Shown here piece by piece: positions 25,073 to 35,354 of a DNA stretch of 64,000 bases (its first letter is position 1; each line of letters opens with the position of its first letter). The DNA comes from Salinispora cortesiana (lineage in GTDB: Bacteria; Actinomycetota; Actinomycetes; Mycobacteriales; Micromonosporaceae). Location: positions 62,001 to 126,000 of the forward strand of contig NZ_AXVR01000002.1 of assembly GCF_000484695.1 (NCBI RefSeq), written 5' to 3'. The notes beneath the pieces are model-generated. The model saw only the letters and a list, made by a program, of their open reading frames with translations, was not told the origin of the DNA and did not search any database. The position numbers and the translations under genes are program-made.

Positions 25073-25249
25073 ATGGCGCAGCAGCAGGAGTCTCGGCAGC
25101 AGGCCGCCGAGCGGGAACGACGAAAGCGCGACGCGAACCGTAACCGGGACTGGGCGGACGAGGCGGCGCGGGCGCGTACCGCCGATGATCCCCGAGCGAT
25201 GGCGCCGCGCGACGCCGCGGGCCGCCCCTCCCAGGGCAGACAGCTGTGA
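25073..25249 (+). CDS. 58-residue charged hypothetical protein
   Basis: ATG 25073 follows GGGAGGATC with good spacing. The product is almost entirely Gln, Arg, Glu, Asp and Ala (starting MAQQQESRQQAAERERRKRD), so probably an extended helix and then a disordered tail. There is no membrane segment or known motif. It is divergent from the hydrolase and convergent with the GH65 gene. Confidence 0.6.
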   Translation: MAQQQESRQQAAERERRKRDANRNRDWADEAARARTADDPRAMAPRDAAGRPSQGRQL

Positions 25250-25301
25250 GGCATTGACGTCGGCCGGGTCCCGATCCGCCCCGGTCGGGGCGGGCCCGAC
25301 C

Positions 25302-27677
25302 CTACGGTTCCCGCTCCGGGAGGCGGATCAACGGGTCCCGGCCGGGCGGCTGCTCCGGGGTCTGGCTCGGCTCACTCACTGGTGGGGTTGGCCGGGTCAC
25401 CGGTTCGGCCGCGGTGACCTCGATCCGCTCGCCATAGTGCAGCAGTTCCAGCGTCTCCTCGGGGTCGCCGTGCTGCAACGCGTACGTGGTCTGGTGCGGC
25501 TGGATGTCGACCCGAAGTTGGGTCTGGTGCCAGTGCAGGGAGAATTCCAGCCGGCCCAGGCGGTTGGAGAGCCGGGGCGTGAAACAAAGCGTTCCGTCGT
25601 GCTCGCGCAACCCGCCGAACCCGGCGACCAGGGCGATCCAGGAACCGGCCAGGGAGGCGATGTGGACGCCGTCGCGGGTGTTCTCGTTCAGGTCGTGCAG
25701 GTCCATTAACGCGGCCTCCCGCAGGTAGGTGTGGGCTAGCTCCGGATACCCCACCTCAGCTGCCAGGACGGCCTGGGTGCAGGCCGACAGCGACGAGTCG
25801 CGGACGGTACGACGCTCGTAGTAGAGAAAGTTGCGTAGCTTCTGCTCCGGGGTGAAGGCGTCCCCCCGCCAGTGCATCGCCAGCACCAGGTCGGCCTGCT
25901 TGATCACCTGCCTGCGGTACAGATCAAAGTACGGATAGTGCAGCAGCAGCGGGTACTTCTCCGGCGGGGTGTGGACGAAGTCCCACTCCTGGAACCGGGT
26001 GAAGCCCTCGACCTGCTCGTGTACGTCGATCTCCGAGTCGTACGGAATGTGGATGGAGGCCGCGGCGTCCCGCCACGCCGCCGCCTCCTCGTCGGTGACT
26101 CCCAGGCGCGCGGCCTCGTCCCGGTATCGCAGCACCGTCTCCGCCGCCGTGATCAGATTCCGTTGCGCCATCAGATTGGTGTAGATGTTGTCGTTCTTGA
26201 TGGCGGTGTACTCGTCCGGGCCGGTCACCCCGTCGATGTGGAACTGCCCGTGCCGGTCGTGGTGGCCCAGCGACCGCCACAACCGTGCGGTCTCCACCAG
26301 TAACTCCAAGCCGATCTCCCGCTCCAGCTCGGTGTCCTGGGTGGCCTGAACGTAGCGACGTACCGCGTCGGCGATGTCGGCGGCGATGTGGAAACCGGCG
26401 GTGCCGGCGGGCCAGTAGCCGGAGGATTCTGGTCCCTCGATGGTGCGCCAGGGGAAGGCCGCGCCCGCCAGGTTGAGCGTGCGGGCCCGTTCCCGCGCGG
26501 TCGGCAGGGTGTGATGCCGCCACTGCAGGGCATCGCGCACCGCGGTGGGGTGGGTGTAGGTGAGCACCGGCAGCACAAACATCTCGGTGTCCCAGAAGGC
26601 GTGGCCGTCGTACCCCGGTCCGGTGAGGCCCTTCGCCGAGATCGGCCGACGTTCGGCCCGGGTACCCGCCTGGAGCACGTGAAAGAGCCCGAAGCGCACC
26701 GCCTGCTGCACCTCCGGGTCGCCCTCCACCTGCACGTCGGCGGAGTCCCAGAACTCCTCCAGGTACTCCCGCTGTTCCCGCAGCAGCCCGTCCCACCCGT
26801 CCAGCTGGGCGGCGGCCAGCGCGGCACCGACCTGGTCCCGCAGTGCCGGCAGCGATCGGCGACTGGACCACCCGTACGACAGGTGCTTCACGACTCGCAG
26901 CGTCTCGCCGGGCTTGAGCACGCAGGCGATGGTGGTCCGTACCCAGTCCTCGTACCCCTCGGACTCGATGTTGGTCCGCGCGGTGGTCTGCACCTCGTGC
27001 TCCATCGCGGCGGCGAGGCGCAGGCCGGAGACCTTCGTGCGGTGGATCAGCAGGCCCCCGTCATGGGTGGTCAGCTCCTCCTCGGCATACAGCGGCGACT
27101 CCAGCACCGCCGCCACCCGCGGATCCTTGCTCTGGGCCGGCAGGGTTTCGTTGGCCACCAACTCCGACTGGACGATCAGCCGTAGCGGCTTGCCGTCCAC
27201 GACCTCGACCTCGTAGTTGATGGCGGCGGCGGAGCGCTGGCGGAACGAGACCAACCGGGTGCTGCGGACGCAGACCTCCCGACCGGCGGGCGAACGCCAG
27301 TGCACGGTCCGGTGCAGCGTGCCGTCGCGCAGGTCGAGCACCCGCTCGTGGGCGAGGAGTTCGCCATATCGCACGTCGAGCGGCTCGTCGTCAACCAGCA
27401 GCCGGATGAGCTTGCCGTTGGTGACGTTGACGAGGGTTTGTCCGGACTCGGGGAAGCCGAAGCCGGTCTCCGCGTGCGGCAGGGGGCGGAGCTCGTAGAA
27501 GGAGTTCAGGTACGTTCCCGGCAAGCCGTACGGCTCGCCCTCGTCGAGGTTGCCGCGCAGGCCGATGTGCCCGTTGGAGAGGGCGAACACCGACTCGGAC
27601 TGCGCCAACACATCCATGTCCAGTCTGGTTTCTCGGACATGCCATGGCTCGACCGGGTAGGCGCGCTCTCGGATCAT
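25302..27677 (-). CDS. Glycoside hydrolase family 65 protein (disaccharide phosphorylase)
   Basis: A 791-residue (alpha/alpha)6-barrel enzyme of the maltose/trehalose/kojibiose phosphorylase family, which splits an alpha-glucoside with phosphate to give beta-glucose 1-phosphate. It has the N-terminal beta-sandwich (SNGHIGLRGNLDEGEPYGLP), the catalytic acid in DGVTGPDEYTAIKNDNIYTN, and the phosphate/substrate loop KQADLVLAMHW...FTPEQKLRNF. Its start overlaps the stop of the beta-phosphoglucomutase gene by 4 bp. That pairing means the product is beta-glucose 1-phosphate, turned into glucose 6-phosphate next door. The last 40 residues are Pro-rich and probably disordered. Which disaccharide it uses cannot be read from sequence. 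Confidence 0.92.
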   Translation of the reverse strand: MIRERAYPVEPWHVRETRLDMDVLAQSESVFALSNGHIGLRGNLDEGEPYGLPGTYLNSFYELRPLPHAETGFGFPESGQTLVNVTNGKLIRLLVDDEPLDVRYGELLAHERVLDLRDGTLHRTVHWRSPAGREVCVRSTRLVSFRQRSAAAINYEVEVVDGKPLRLIVQSELVANETLPAQSKDPRVAAVLESPLYAEEELTTHDGGLLIHRTKVSGLRLAAAMEHEVQTTARTNIESEGYEDWVRTTIACVLKPGETLRVVKHLSYGWSSRRSLPALRDQVGAALAAAQLDGWDGLLREQREYLEEFWDSADVQVEGDPEVQQAVRFGLFHVLQAGTRAERRPISAKGLTGPGYDGHAFWDTEMFVLPVLTYTHPTAVRDALQWRHHTLPTARERARTLNLAGAAFPWRTIEGPESSGYWPAGTAGFHIAADIADAVRRYVQATQDTELEREIGLELLVETARLWRSLGHHDRHGQFHIDGVTGPDEYTAIKNDNIYTNLMAQRNLITAAETVLRYRDEAARLGVTDEEAAAWRDAAASIHIPYDSEIDVHEQVEGFTRFQEWDFVHTPPEKYPLLLHYPYFDLYRRQVIKQADLVLAMHWRGDAFTPEQKLRNFLYYERRTVRDSSLSACTQAVLAAEVGYPELAHTYLREAALMDLHDLNENTRDGVHIASLAGSWIALVAGFGGLREHDGTLCFTPRLSNRLGRLEFSLHWHQTQLRVDIQPHQTTYALQHGDPEETLELLHYGERIEVTAAEPVTRPTPPVSEPSQTPEQPPGRDPLIRLPEREP

Positions 27678-28429
27678 GCGTCCGGCTCCCGTTTCTCGAT
27701 CAGCTCCGCGAGGTCCCGCACGACAATGTCTGCACCCTGCGCCAACAGCGCGTCGGCCTGCCCGACCCGGTCCACGCCCACCACGTACCCGAAGTCACCG
27801 GCCCGACCGGCGGCGACTCCGGCGAGGGCGTCCTCGAAGACGGCCGCGTTACCCGGAGCCACCCCGAGCCGTTCGGCCCCGGCCAGGAAGGTGTCCGGTT
27901 CTGGTTTGCCACGTAACTTCTCGGCGCGGGCGACGAGACCATCAACCCGGGTCTCCAGCAGCTCCTCCAGCCCAGCTGCGGCGACCACCTCACGGCCGTT
28001 GGCGCTGGCGGTGACGACCGCGCGGCGCAGTCCGGCGTCGGCAACCGCCCTGAGGTACGTCACCGAGCCGGGGTAGACCTCCACCCCATGTGTCCGCAGC
28101 TCCTGGAGCAGCCGGACGTTCTTGCAGTTGCCGATGCCGTGGACCGTGTCGGCCTCGGGCGGGTCGTCCGGCGTTCCCTCCGGAAGCACGATGTCCCGCG
28201 AGGCGAGGAAGGTGCGGACCCCGTCGTACCGGGGCCGGCCGTCGACATACCGGCGGTAGTCCTCATCCGGGTCGAACGGCCGGAACGGCTCATCGATGTC
28301 GGCAGCGTGCCGGCGCAGGAACTCGTCGAACGTCGTCCGCCAGGCGGCGTTGTGGACGCGAGCGGTCTGGGTGAGCACCCCGTCCAGGTCGAACAGGCAG
28401 GCGGTCACGTGCGCAGGCAGACCCAGCAT
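27674..28429 (-). CDS. pgmB: Beta-phosphoglucomutase-family HAD protein
   Basis: A 251-residue HAD phosphatase/mutase. Motif I is CLFDLDGVLTQTARVH (nucleophile Asp and general acid Asp), motif II Ser/Thr in AVVTASANGREV, motif III Lys in LRGKPEPDTFLAGAERLG and motif IV in AAVFEDALAGVAAGRAG. The cap region includes RPRYDGVRTFLASR, as in PgmB proteins. It would convert beta-glucose 1-phosphate to glucose 6-phosphate. The 4-bp overlap with the GH65 gene fixes its role as that enzyme's partner. Confidence 0.92.
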   Translation of the reverse strand: MLGLPAHVTACLFDLDGVLTQTARVHNAAWRTTFDEFLRRHAADIDEPFRPFDPDEDYRRYVDGRPRYDGVRTFLASRDIVLPEGTPDDPPEADTVHGIGNCKNVRLLQELRTHGVEVYPGSVTYLRAVADAGLRRAVVTASANGREVVAAAGLEELLETRVDGLVARAEKLRGKPEPDTFLAGAERLGVAPGNAAVFEDALAGVAAGRAGDFGYVVGVDRVGQADALLAQGADIVVRDLAELIEKREPDA

Positions 28430-28487
28430 CGTTCGAATCTATCCAGCCTGGTCGTGGCGCAAACCGTTTCGGCGGTCAACGCGCCGA

Positions 28488-28952
28488 TCAGTGCGGGCGA
28501 AGCGTCCAGACGATGGTCATCTCCCCGGTGGGCTTGCCCTCCTCGGTGGCGATCTCCACGCCGATCCGGAACTCGGGTCGCTCTCCGGCGTCCAGCTCCG
28601 CGACCACGTCGGCGACCGGCCGATCGAGCCGCGCGGTCGCCCGCACCGGCCCCATGGCGAGCTTCCGGTATGCGATCTCAGCGCTGACGGCGAGCGGTGT
28701 CGCCCGGTCGAGCACCGACGCGAAGGCGGCCACCACGACCGCACCGGAGGCCGTCTCGCCGAGGGTGAACATCGCGCCGGCGTGCGGCCCACCGACATGG
28801 TTGTGGGTAGCTGGCGTGTCGGGCAGCCGGACCACCGCCTTGATCGCGCCGCCGGCGTCGGGGGCCACCTCGACGAATTCGAAGCCCAGCGTACGGGCGA
28901 AGGGCACGGCCGCCAGCATGCTGGCGGCCACCTGGCTCACATCGATGCTCAT
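28488..28952 (-). CDS. DUF4442 / PaaI-like hot-dog thioesterase
   Basis: A 154-residue hot-dog protein. The segment NHVGGPHAGAMFTLGETASG is the long central helix with the HNHxGxxHAG pattern typical of DUF4442/PaaI thioesterases. It likely hydrolyses a CoA thioester in the cytosol. It precedes the GH65/pgmB genes on the same strand but 58 bp away, with no functional link evident. Confidence 0.85.
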   Translation of the reverse strand: MSIDVSQVAASMLAAVPFARTLGFEFVEVAPDAGGAIKAVVRLPDTPATHNHVGGPHAGAMFTLGETASGAVVVAAFASVLDRATPLAVSAEIAYRKLAMGPVRATARLDRPVADVVAELDAGERPEFRIGVEIATEEGKPTGEMTIVWTLRPH

Positions 28953-29027
28953 ACCCGCACATGTTACCGATGAGTAACCAAGGCGGCAAGGCGATACTCA
29001 GCGCCCGACCGGCGCCGGGCTCCCACG

Positions 29028-30335
<1,308 letters not shown>

Positions 30336-30435
30336 CCGTTCCTCCCCCACCCGACCAACTCGGACCTGAACGACTGTGACGAGCCCCTCTCAACCTGCAT
30401 ATCGGATGAACGTTCAATCTTGGCCGCAGCGGACG

Positions 30436-32631
30436 CTAGCTGGCCGGACCGGCTTCGGCGACAGCGACACCGAAGATCCGCCGGACCACCCGTTCGGCGG
30501 CGTGGCCGTCGTCGAGCCGACAGAACCGGTCTCGGAACCGACGCCGCGCCGCCTCCGCCGACGAATCACGCAGCGCGTCGGAGCGGAAGAGGTCGAGCAG
30601 ACCGGCGAAGTCCGTCGCCACCGCCCCCGGCGGCTCCGCGATCACATCCAGGTAGACGCCGCGGGTCAGCCGGTACGCTGCCCAGTCCGGCGCGTACACG
30701 ACAATCGGCCGGTCCAGGACGGCGTAGTCGAACATCGCCGACGAGTAGTCGGTGACCAGCACGTCGGCGGCGAGGTAGAGGTCCTCCACCCGGGGGTGGC
30801 CGCTCACGTCGCGCAGTCGGTCCGGGTGGGCCGGATCCGGATTCTGGGGGGCTCGGTCGTCGAAGTAGTGACTGCGCATCAGCAATCGACCGGCGGGCCC
30901 CAACGCGGCGAGGAACCGCTCCGGGTCGAACGGCGGCCGGTAGCCCGGCAGGTGCTCCCGGTGCGTCGGTACGTAGAGCACCACCTGCTCGCCGACCCCC
31001 AGGCCCAGCTCGGCCCGGATCCGCAGCACCTCCTCGGTGGTGGCGGTGGCCAGCCGGTCGTTGCGCGGATAGCCCACCTCCAGCGTGGTGTACGCGGCCG
31101 GGTAGGCCCGCTCCCACATCTGGGTGGAGAAGCTGTTCGAGGTGATGCTGTAGTCCCACCGATCCACCCGGTGTAGCAGCCCCGGGAAGTCCATCAGGGC
31201 CCCGACCGGGTAGCGCTGCTGGTCCAGGCCCATCACCTTGACCGGCGTGCCGTGATGGGTCTGCACATGCACGGTGCCGGGGCGTTTCCGGACGAAGTTG
31301 GGAAAGTTGACGTTGTTGACCAGCCAGCGGGCCTGCGCCAACGCCCGGTAGCCCGCCGGGGTACCGGCGACCACGTAGTCCACCCCCGCCGGCAGCGAAT
31401 CCACCCGGTCCCGCCGCACGATCCACACCCCCCGCACGTGCGGGGCGATTCGCCGAGCAGCCTCGTAGATGGCCGCCGGATTGCAGGCGTAGCCGCGGTA
31501 CCAGTAGGCGGCGTACACCGCCAGCCGTGGGTCGACCGGCCGCAGCAACTCGGCCCGGTAGTACTCGCGCAACCCGACGTCCCGAATCCGCCGGAGGAGC
31601 GGCACGGCTCCGCGCCGGGCCCGCCGGGTGGCGTGGGCAGCGACACCCCGGACCCGGGCGGCACCGACCAGTGCGTTGTAGGTACGCCACCGGCCGGTGG
31701 CGACCAGGCGATGCTTCAGCCCTTCGACCCCGGGCGGGGCCGGCCGGCCCGGCGCCGGACGCCAGCGGGCGTGGTCGGCGGCGATCCGAGCGAAGAAGGC
31801 GGGCCGCAGGTCCGCCGGGATCCGCTCCCCGGTGCCGAGCACGGCCAGGTAGTGCCAGATCATCCGTTCGAAGAGGGCCGGGCGGAGGTCGTCTTCGGCC
31901 GCTCCCACCTCGTCCAGGAGCGCGAACACCCGGTGCCACTGCGCGAAGACCTCGAAGTGCCGGTCCCCCCGGGTCCGGGTGATGGCGCCGGCCCGGCGCT
32001 GCCGATAGTTCACGCAGACCTGGTCCAGCACCCCGATCCGCTTCGCCCGGAGGAGCACGGGGTAGGTGAACGAGACATCCTCGTACCAGCCGGGGGCGAA
32101 GCGCAGCCCGTGTTCGAGCAGGAACTCGCGGCGCAGCACCTTGTTCCACACGGTGTGCAGCAGTCGGATCGTCTCCGGCCGCTCACGCAGCCGGAACGTC
32201 GCCGCCCCGGGCGGAGACGGAAAAACCTCGCGCATCCCACTGCGGGTGGTGCGCCCGTTCCACCAGGCCCGTACGTGGTCAACGACGAGGACATCCGGGT
32301 TGGTGGTGCGCAGCCGCTCGGCGACCTCGACGAGGCACTCCGGCGCCAACCAGTCGTCGCCGTCAACGAACCACACGTACTCCCCGCCGGCCTGGTCCAG
32401 GCCGGCGTTGCGGGCTGGGCCGAGTCCCCGGTTCGCCGGCAGCGCGATCGTCCGTACCCGTTGGTCACGGGCCGCGTACTCGGCCAGGATCTCGCCGCTG
32501 CTGTCGGGGGAGCAGTCATCGACACCGATCACCTCGATCCCGGCCACCGGCTGCCCGAGGATCGAGTCCAGGCATTCGCGCAGGTAGCCCTGCACCCGGT
32601 AGGCCGGGACCACGAAGCTGATCAGTGCCAC
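30436..32631 (-). CDS. Bifunctional GT2 glycosyltransferase - CDP-glycerol glycerophosphotransferase (TagF-like) fusion
   Basis: A 731-residue protein with two enzyme domains. The N-terminal half is a GT-A glycosyltransferase: VVPAYRVQGYLRECLDSILG, DDCSPDSSGEIL and the metal-binding DGDDWLAPECL. The C-terminal half (about 370-730) is a TagB/TagF-type polyol phosphate polymerase: HVQTHHGTPVKVMG, LEVGYPRNDRL, VLYVPTHREHL, and DYSSAMFDYAVLDRPIVVY. It would add glycosyl and polyol-phosphate units to a teichoic acid-like or capsular polymer on the inner membrane face. The GTG at 32631 lies 8 bp after the stop of the CDP-alcohol phosphotransferase gene. Confidence 0.88.
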   Translation of the reverse strand: MALISFVVPAYRVQGYLRECLDSILGQPVAGIEVIGVDDCSPDSSGEILAEYAARDQRVRTIALPANRGLGPARNAGLDQAGGEYVWFVDGDDWLAPECLVEVAERLRTTNPDVLVVDHVRAWWNGRTTRSGMREVFPSPPGAATFRLRERPETIRLLHTVWNKVLRREFLLEHGLRFAPGWYEDVSFTYPVLLRAKRIGVLDQVCVNYRQRRAGAITRTRGDRHFEVFAQWHRVFALLDEVGAAEDDLRPALFERMIWHYLAVLGTGERIPADLRPAFFARIAADHARWRPAPGRPAPPGVEGLKHRLVATGRWRTYNALVGAARVRGVAAHATRRARRGAVPLLRRIRDVGLREYYRAELLRPVDPRLAVYAAYWYRGYACNPAAIYEAARRIAPHVRGVWIVRRDRVDSLPAGVDYVVAGTPAGYRALAQARWLVNNVNFPNFVRKRPGTVHVQTHHGTPVKVMGLDQQRYPVGALMDFPGLLHRVDRWDYSITSNSFSTQMWERAYPAAYTTLEVGYPRNDRLATATTEEVLRIRAELGLGVGEQVVLYVPTHREHLPGYRPPFDPERFLAALGPAGRLLMRSHYFDDRAPQNPDPAHPDRLRDVSGHPRVEDLYLAADVLVTDYSSAMFDYAVLDRPIVVYAPDWAAYRLTRGVYLDVIAEPPGAVATDFAGLLDLFRSDALRDSSAEAARRRFRDRFCRLDDGHAAERVVRRIFGVAVAEAGPAS

Positions 32632-32639
32632 CCGGCCCC

Positions 32640-34607
32640 CTAACCCGGTGGGCGACCGCCAACAGCACCGGTCGATCCCGCCGCCCGTGCGGCACGGGCA
32701 GGCCGAATCACCCAGGCGAGGGCCACGCTCCCCACGAAGACCACTAAAAGGTATATACCGAGTGTAGCCATACCAATAGCAGCAATTCCGGTGATCGCGG
32801 AGAGCGTCAGCACCGCCGAGCGCCCTTCCCAGCCCAGCGTGGCGTCGTGCAACGGCGGGGCCAGCTTCCGCTTCTCCAGCCGCGCGGTCAGGTCGTAGTG
32901 GTGCAGGGTCAGCACGAAGACGTACCCAAAGACCAACCAGGCTGGGACGCCCCCGAGCACGCCGACCAGGATCGCAAAGAGATACTCCGCCGCGCGTAGC
33001 GCCGCCGGCACCAGCCAGTCCAGCGCCCCGCCGTGCACGGCCCGCGCCCCCGCGGCAGCCAGCAGCAGCGCGCCGAGCCCGACCAACGCCGTCCACCGGG
33101 GGAGGGAGTCCGGGCCGAAGAGCGCGAGCCCGAGCAGCACCGCTGCCACCAGTACCGCCGACACCGCCAGCCCCAGCGGGCCCGGCCAGCGCGGCGTCGG
33201 CAGGGCGCGGGCCAGCGTCCCGTCGTCCCGATGCAGGGAGGTGTCCACCGTGTTCAACACTCCGACCCGCATCGAGCGGGCCCGCAGCAGCCGCAGCGCC
33301 GCGGTGTACCCGAGCGCCAGCACCATTCCGGTCAGCACCGCGAAGAGGGCGACCCGCTGGTCAAACAAGGCTGCCGCCAGGGCGATCAACGCCCATCGCT
33401 CACCGATCGGGAAGACCACCGTCCGCTTCAGCCAGTAGGTCACCGAGCCGACGTCGGCCTGCACCCGATTGGAGGCGGCACTGAGCCGGGCACCGAACCC
33501 ACCCCCCGAGGTCGCCTGCGGCCGACGGGCCGCCTCGTCGTGCATCGCGCCGTACCAGGTGTCGCTCATGTGCCGGACGGTCTGCACGGCCATCGCGGCG
33601 ATCGCCAGAGCCCACCCGTAGCGGAATCCGGCCTGGGTGGCGCCGTAGCCAAGGCCGGCGTAGACGATGAACTCCTTGGCCCGGTCGGCCATGGTGTCGA
33701 GCCACCCGCCCCAGGCGCTGAAGGTACGGGTGTAGCGGGCCAGCTGCCCATCCACGCAGTCCAGCACGAAACCCAGGTAGAGCAGGACCGCACCGGCGAT
33801 CAACGCGGGCCGCCCCCCGGCACCGAACAGCAGCGCGGCCGCCACCGCGAATGCCACCGAGATCATCGTGACCGTGGTGGGGCTGAGCCGGAGTCGGGCC
33901 GCCGCCTTCGTCACGTACGGCGACCAGGTACTGACAAAGAAGGTGGTGAAGAAGTCATCTCGCTCCTTCACCGACAACCGCAACTCGGCCCGGTCCGGGT
34001 CAACGGCGGCGACGGCCGCCTCGGCGGTGGCCCGGTCGTCGGCGGCGCCGACCCGGCGCGCGACGAGTAGCCGTACCCGGTGGGCGAAGGTCACCGCGTC
34101 GCGGGCCACCAGGTCGGCGAGGAGCCGGTCGACGGCGGGCTCGTCGTCGACGACACCGTGGGCTGCAACGGCTCCCACCGGTACGACCTCAGCGGCGATC
34201 GCCCGCGCGGCGACGACCAGTACCGGCAGGTTGGCCGGATCGACCCGCAGCGCACCGCCGAACACCCCGGTGGCCTCGCCGTCCAGTGCCGCCGGCGATC
34301 CGGCGGCGACCACCTGCCCCCGATCCTCTCGAACCGCCGCCCGACCGGGCGCCGGCGGACCGGCGAGCACCAGCGCCACCGTCGGCCCAGCCGGGCTGGT
34401 GGCGAGGTGCCGCAGGACGGCCGTGTGCGCGACCAGATCAGCGCCGGTGACGAGGACCGGACCAGGAGTCGACTCCGCCAGGTCAGCCAAGGTAGCCAGG
34501 TCACTGACCAGCCGCACCTCGTCGATCCCCGCGTGGCGGCACTGCCCGGCCAGGTGGTCGGCGAGGTCCGCTGATCCGTCGGCGGTCAACACGAGCGCGA
34601 GCGTCAC
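32640..34607 (-). CDS. Fusion of nucleotidyltransferase-like domain and CDP-alcohol phosphatidyltransferase
   Basis: A 655-residue membrane protein. Residues 1-210 form a soluble Rossmann-like domain resembling a decayed sugar/inositol-phosphate cytidylyltransferase (LALVLTADGSADLADHLAGQ, TPGPVLVTGADLVAH). Residues about 245-450 contain the CDP-alcohol phosphotransferase signature D-x2-DG-x2-AR-x8-G-x3-D-x3-D in LDCVDGQLARYTRTFSAWGG and on through LDTMADRAKE. Further helices follow. This layout recalls the archaeal/thermophile IPCT-DIPPS fusion. It probably transfers a polyol phosphate from CDP to a lipid or polymer acceptor for the surface polymer. Its ATG overlaps the TagH stop by 4 bp. Confidence 0.85.
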   Translation of the reverse strand: MTLALVLTADGSADLADHLAGQCRHAGIDEVRLVSDLATLADLAESTPGPVLVTGADLVAHTAVLRHLATSPAGPTVALVLAGPPAPGRAAVREDRGQVVAAGSPAALDGEATGVFGGALRVDPANLPVLVVAARAIAAEVVPVGAVAAHGVVDDEPAVDRLLADLVARDAVTFAHRVRLLVARRVGAADDRATAEAAVAAVDPDRAELRLSVKERDDFFTTFFVSTWSPYVTKAAARLRLSPTTVTMISVAFAVAAALLFGAGGRPALIAGAVLLYLGFVLDCVDGQLARYTRTFSAWGGWLDTMADRAKEFIVYAGLGYGATQAGFRYGWALAIAAMAVQTVRHMSDTWYGAMHDEAARRPQATSGGGFGARLSAASNRVQADVGSVTYWLKRTVVFPIGERWALIALAAALFDQRVALFAVLTGMVLALGYTAALRLLRARSMRVGVLNTVDTSLHRDDGTLARALPTPRWPGPLGLAVSAVLVAAVLLGLALFGPDSLPRWTALVGLGALLLAAAGARAVHGGALDWLVPAALRAAEYLFAILVGVLGGVPAWLVFGYVFVLTLHHYDLTARLEKRKLAPPLHDATLGWEGRSAVLTLSAITGIAAIGMATLGIYLLVVFVGSVALAWVIRPARAARAAGSTGAVGGRPPG

Positions 34608-35353
34608 CGGGCCACCGCCCCGTGATACGCGGCCAGCGCCTCGGCCATCGTCCCGTCCATGATCATTCGGCCGGCATCGAGGTAGAAGCCGCGCCGACAG
34701 AACCGGGTCAGGTCCTGTTCGTTATGTGATACCAGCACCAGAGTGCGCCCCTCTCCGAGCAGACGATCGATCGTCGCATAGCACCGCTGGCGGAATTCGG
34801 CGTCCCCAACCGCGGTAACCTCGTCCATCAGCAGGACGGGGTGCGGCAGGTGCGAGATGATCGCGAATCCGAGCCGGACCTTCATGCCGGATGAGTAGTG
34901 CCGGACCGACGTGTCCAGGGCCTGCTCCACCTGCTTCCCCGCGAACGACACGATCTCGTCCACCCGGCGACGCAGGTAGCTCGGCGAGAGACCGTGCAGG
35001 CCACCGACCAGGTAGAGGTTCTCCCGACCGGTCAGCTCGGCGGAGAAGCCGGCGGAGAGCTCCAGCAGCGGGGCGACCGCGCCGCGCACAGTGATCCAGC
35101 CCTCGTCGGGGATCAGCACGCCGGCGATGAGCCGCAGCAGGGTGCTCTTGCCGGTGCCGTTGCGGCCGATCACGCCGACCGTGTCGCCGGCCGCGATCGA
35201 GAAGGAGAGATCTCGTAGCGGCCAGAACCGACCATCGGCGCGACCACCGCGACGCCCCCGGTGCAGGGCGAGGTCCCGCAGCCGCAGTTGCCGGCGTCGG
35301 TTCCGGACGAACCGGATGCCGAGCCCCGCCGCTTCGATGATCGGATCGGCCAT
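34604..35353 (-). CDS. Teichoic acid / polysaccharide export ABC ATPase (TagH/Wzt-like)
   Basis: A 249-residue ATPase. Walker A is GVIGRNGTGKSTLLRLIAG, and the signature is the degenerate YSSGMKVRLGFAI characteristic of TagH/Wzt/KpsT exporters. Walker B is PVLLMDEVTAVGDAEF and the switch is LVSHNEQDL. It ends shortly after the ATPase core, without the C-terminal polymer-binding domain of some Wzt proteins. It works with the permease encoded 1 bp upstream to flip a lipid-linked polymer. Confidence 0.93.
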   Translation of the reverse strand: MADPIIEAAGLGIRFVRNRRRQLRLRDLALHRGRRGGRADGRFWPLRDLSFSIAAGDTVGVIGRNGTGKSTLLRLIAGVLIPDEGWITVRGAVAPLLELSAGFSAELTGRENLYLVGGLHGLSPSYLRRRVDEIVSFAGKQVEQALDTSVRHYSSGMKVRLGFAIISHLPHPVLLMDEVTAVGDAEFRQRCYATIDRLLGEGRTLVLVSHNEQDLTRFCRRGFYLDAGRMIMDGTMAEALAAYHGAVAR

Positions 35354-35354
35354 C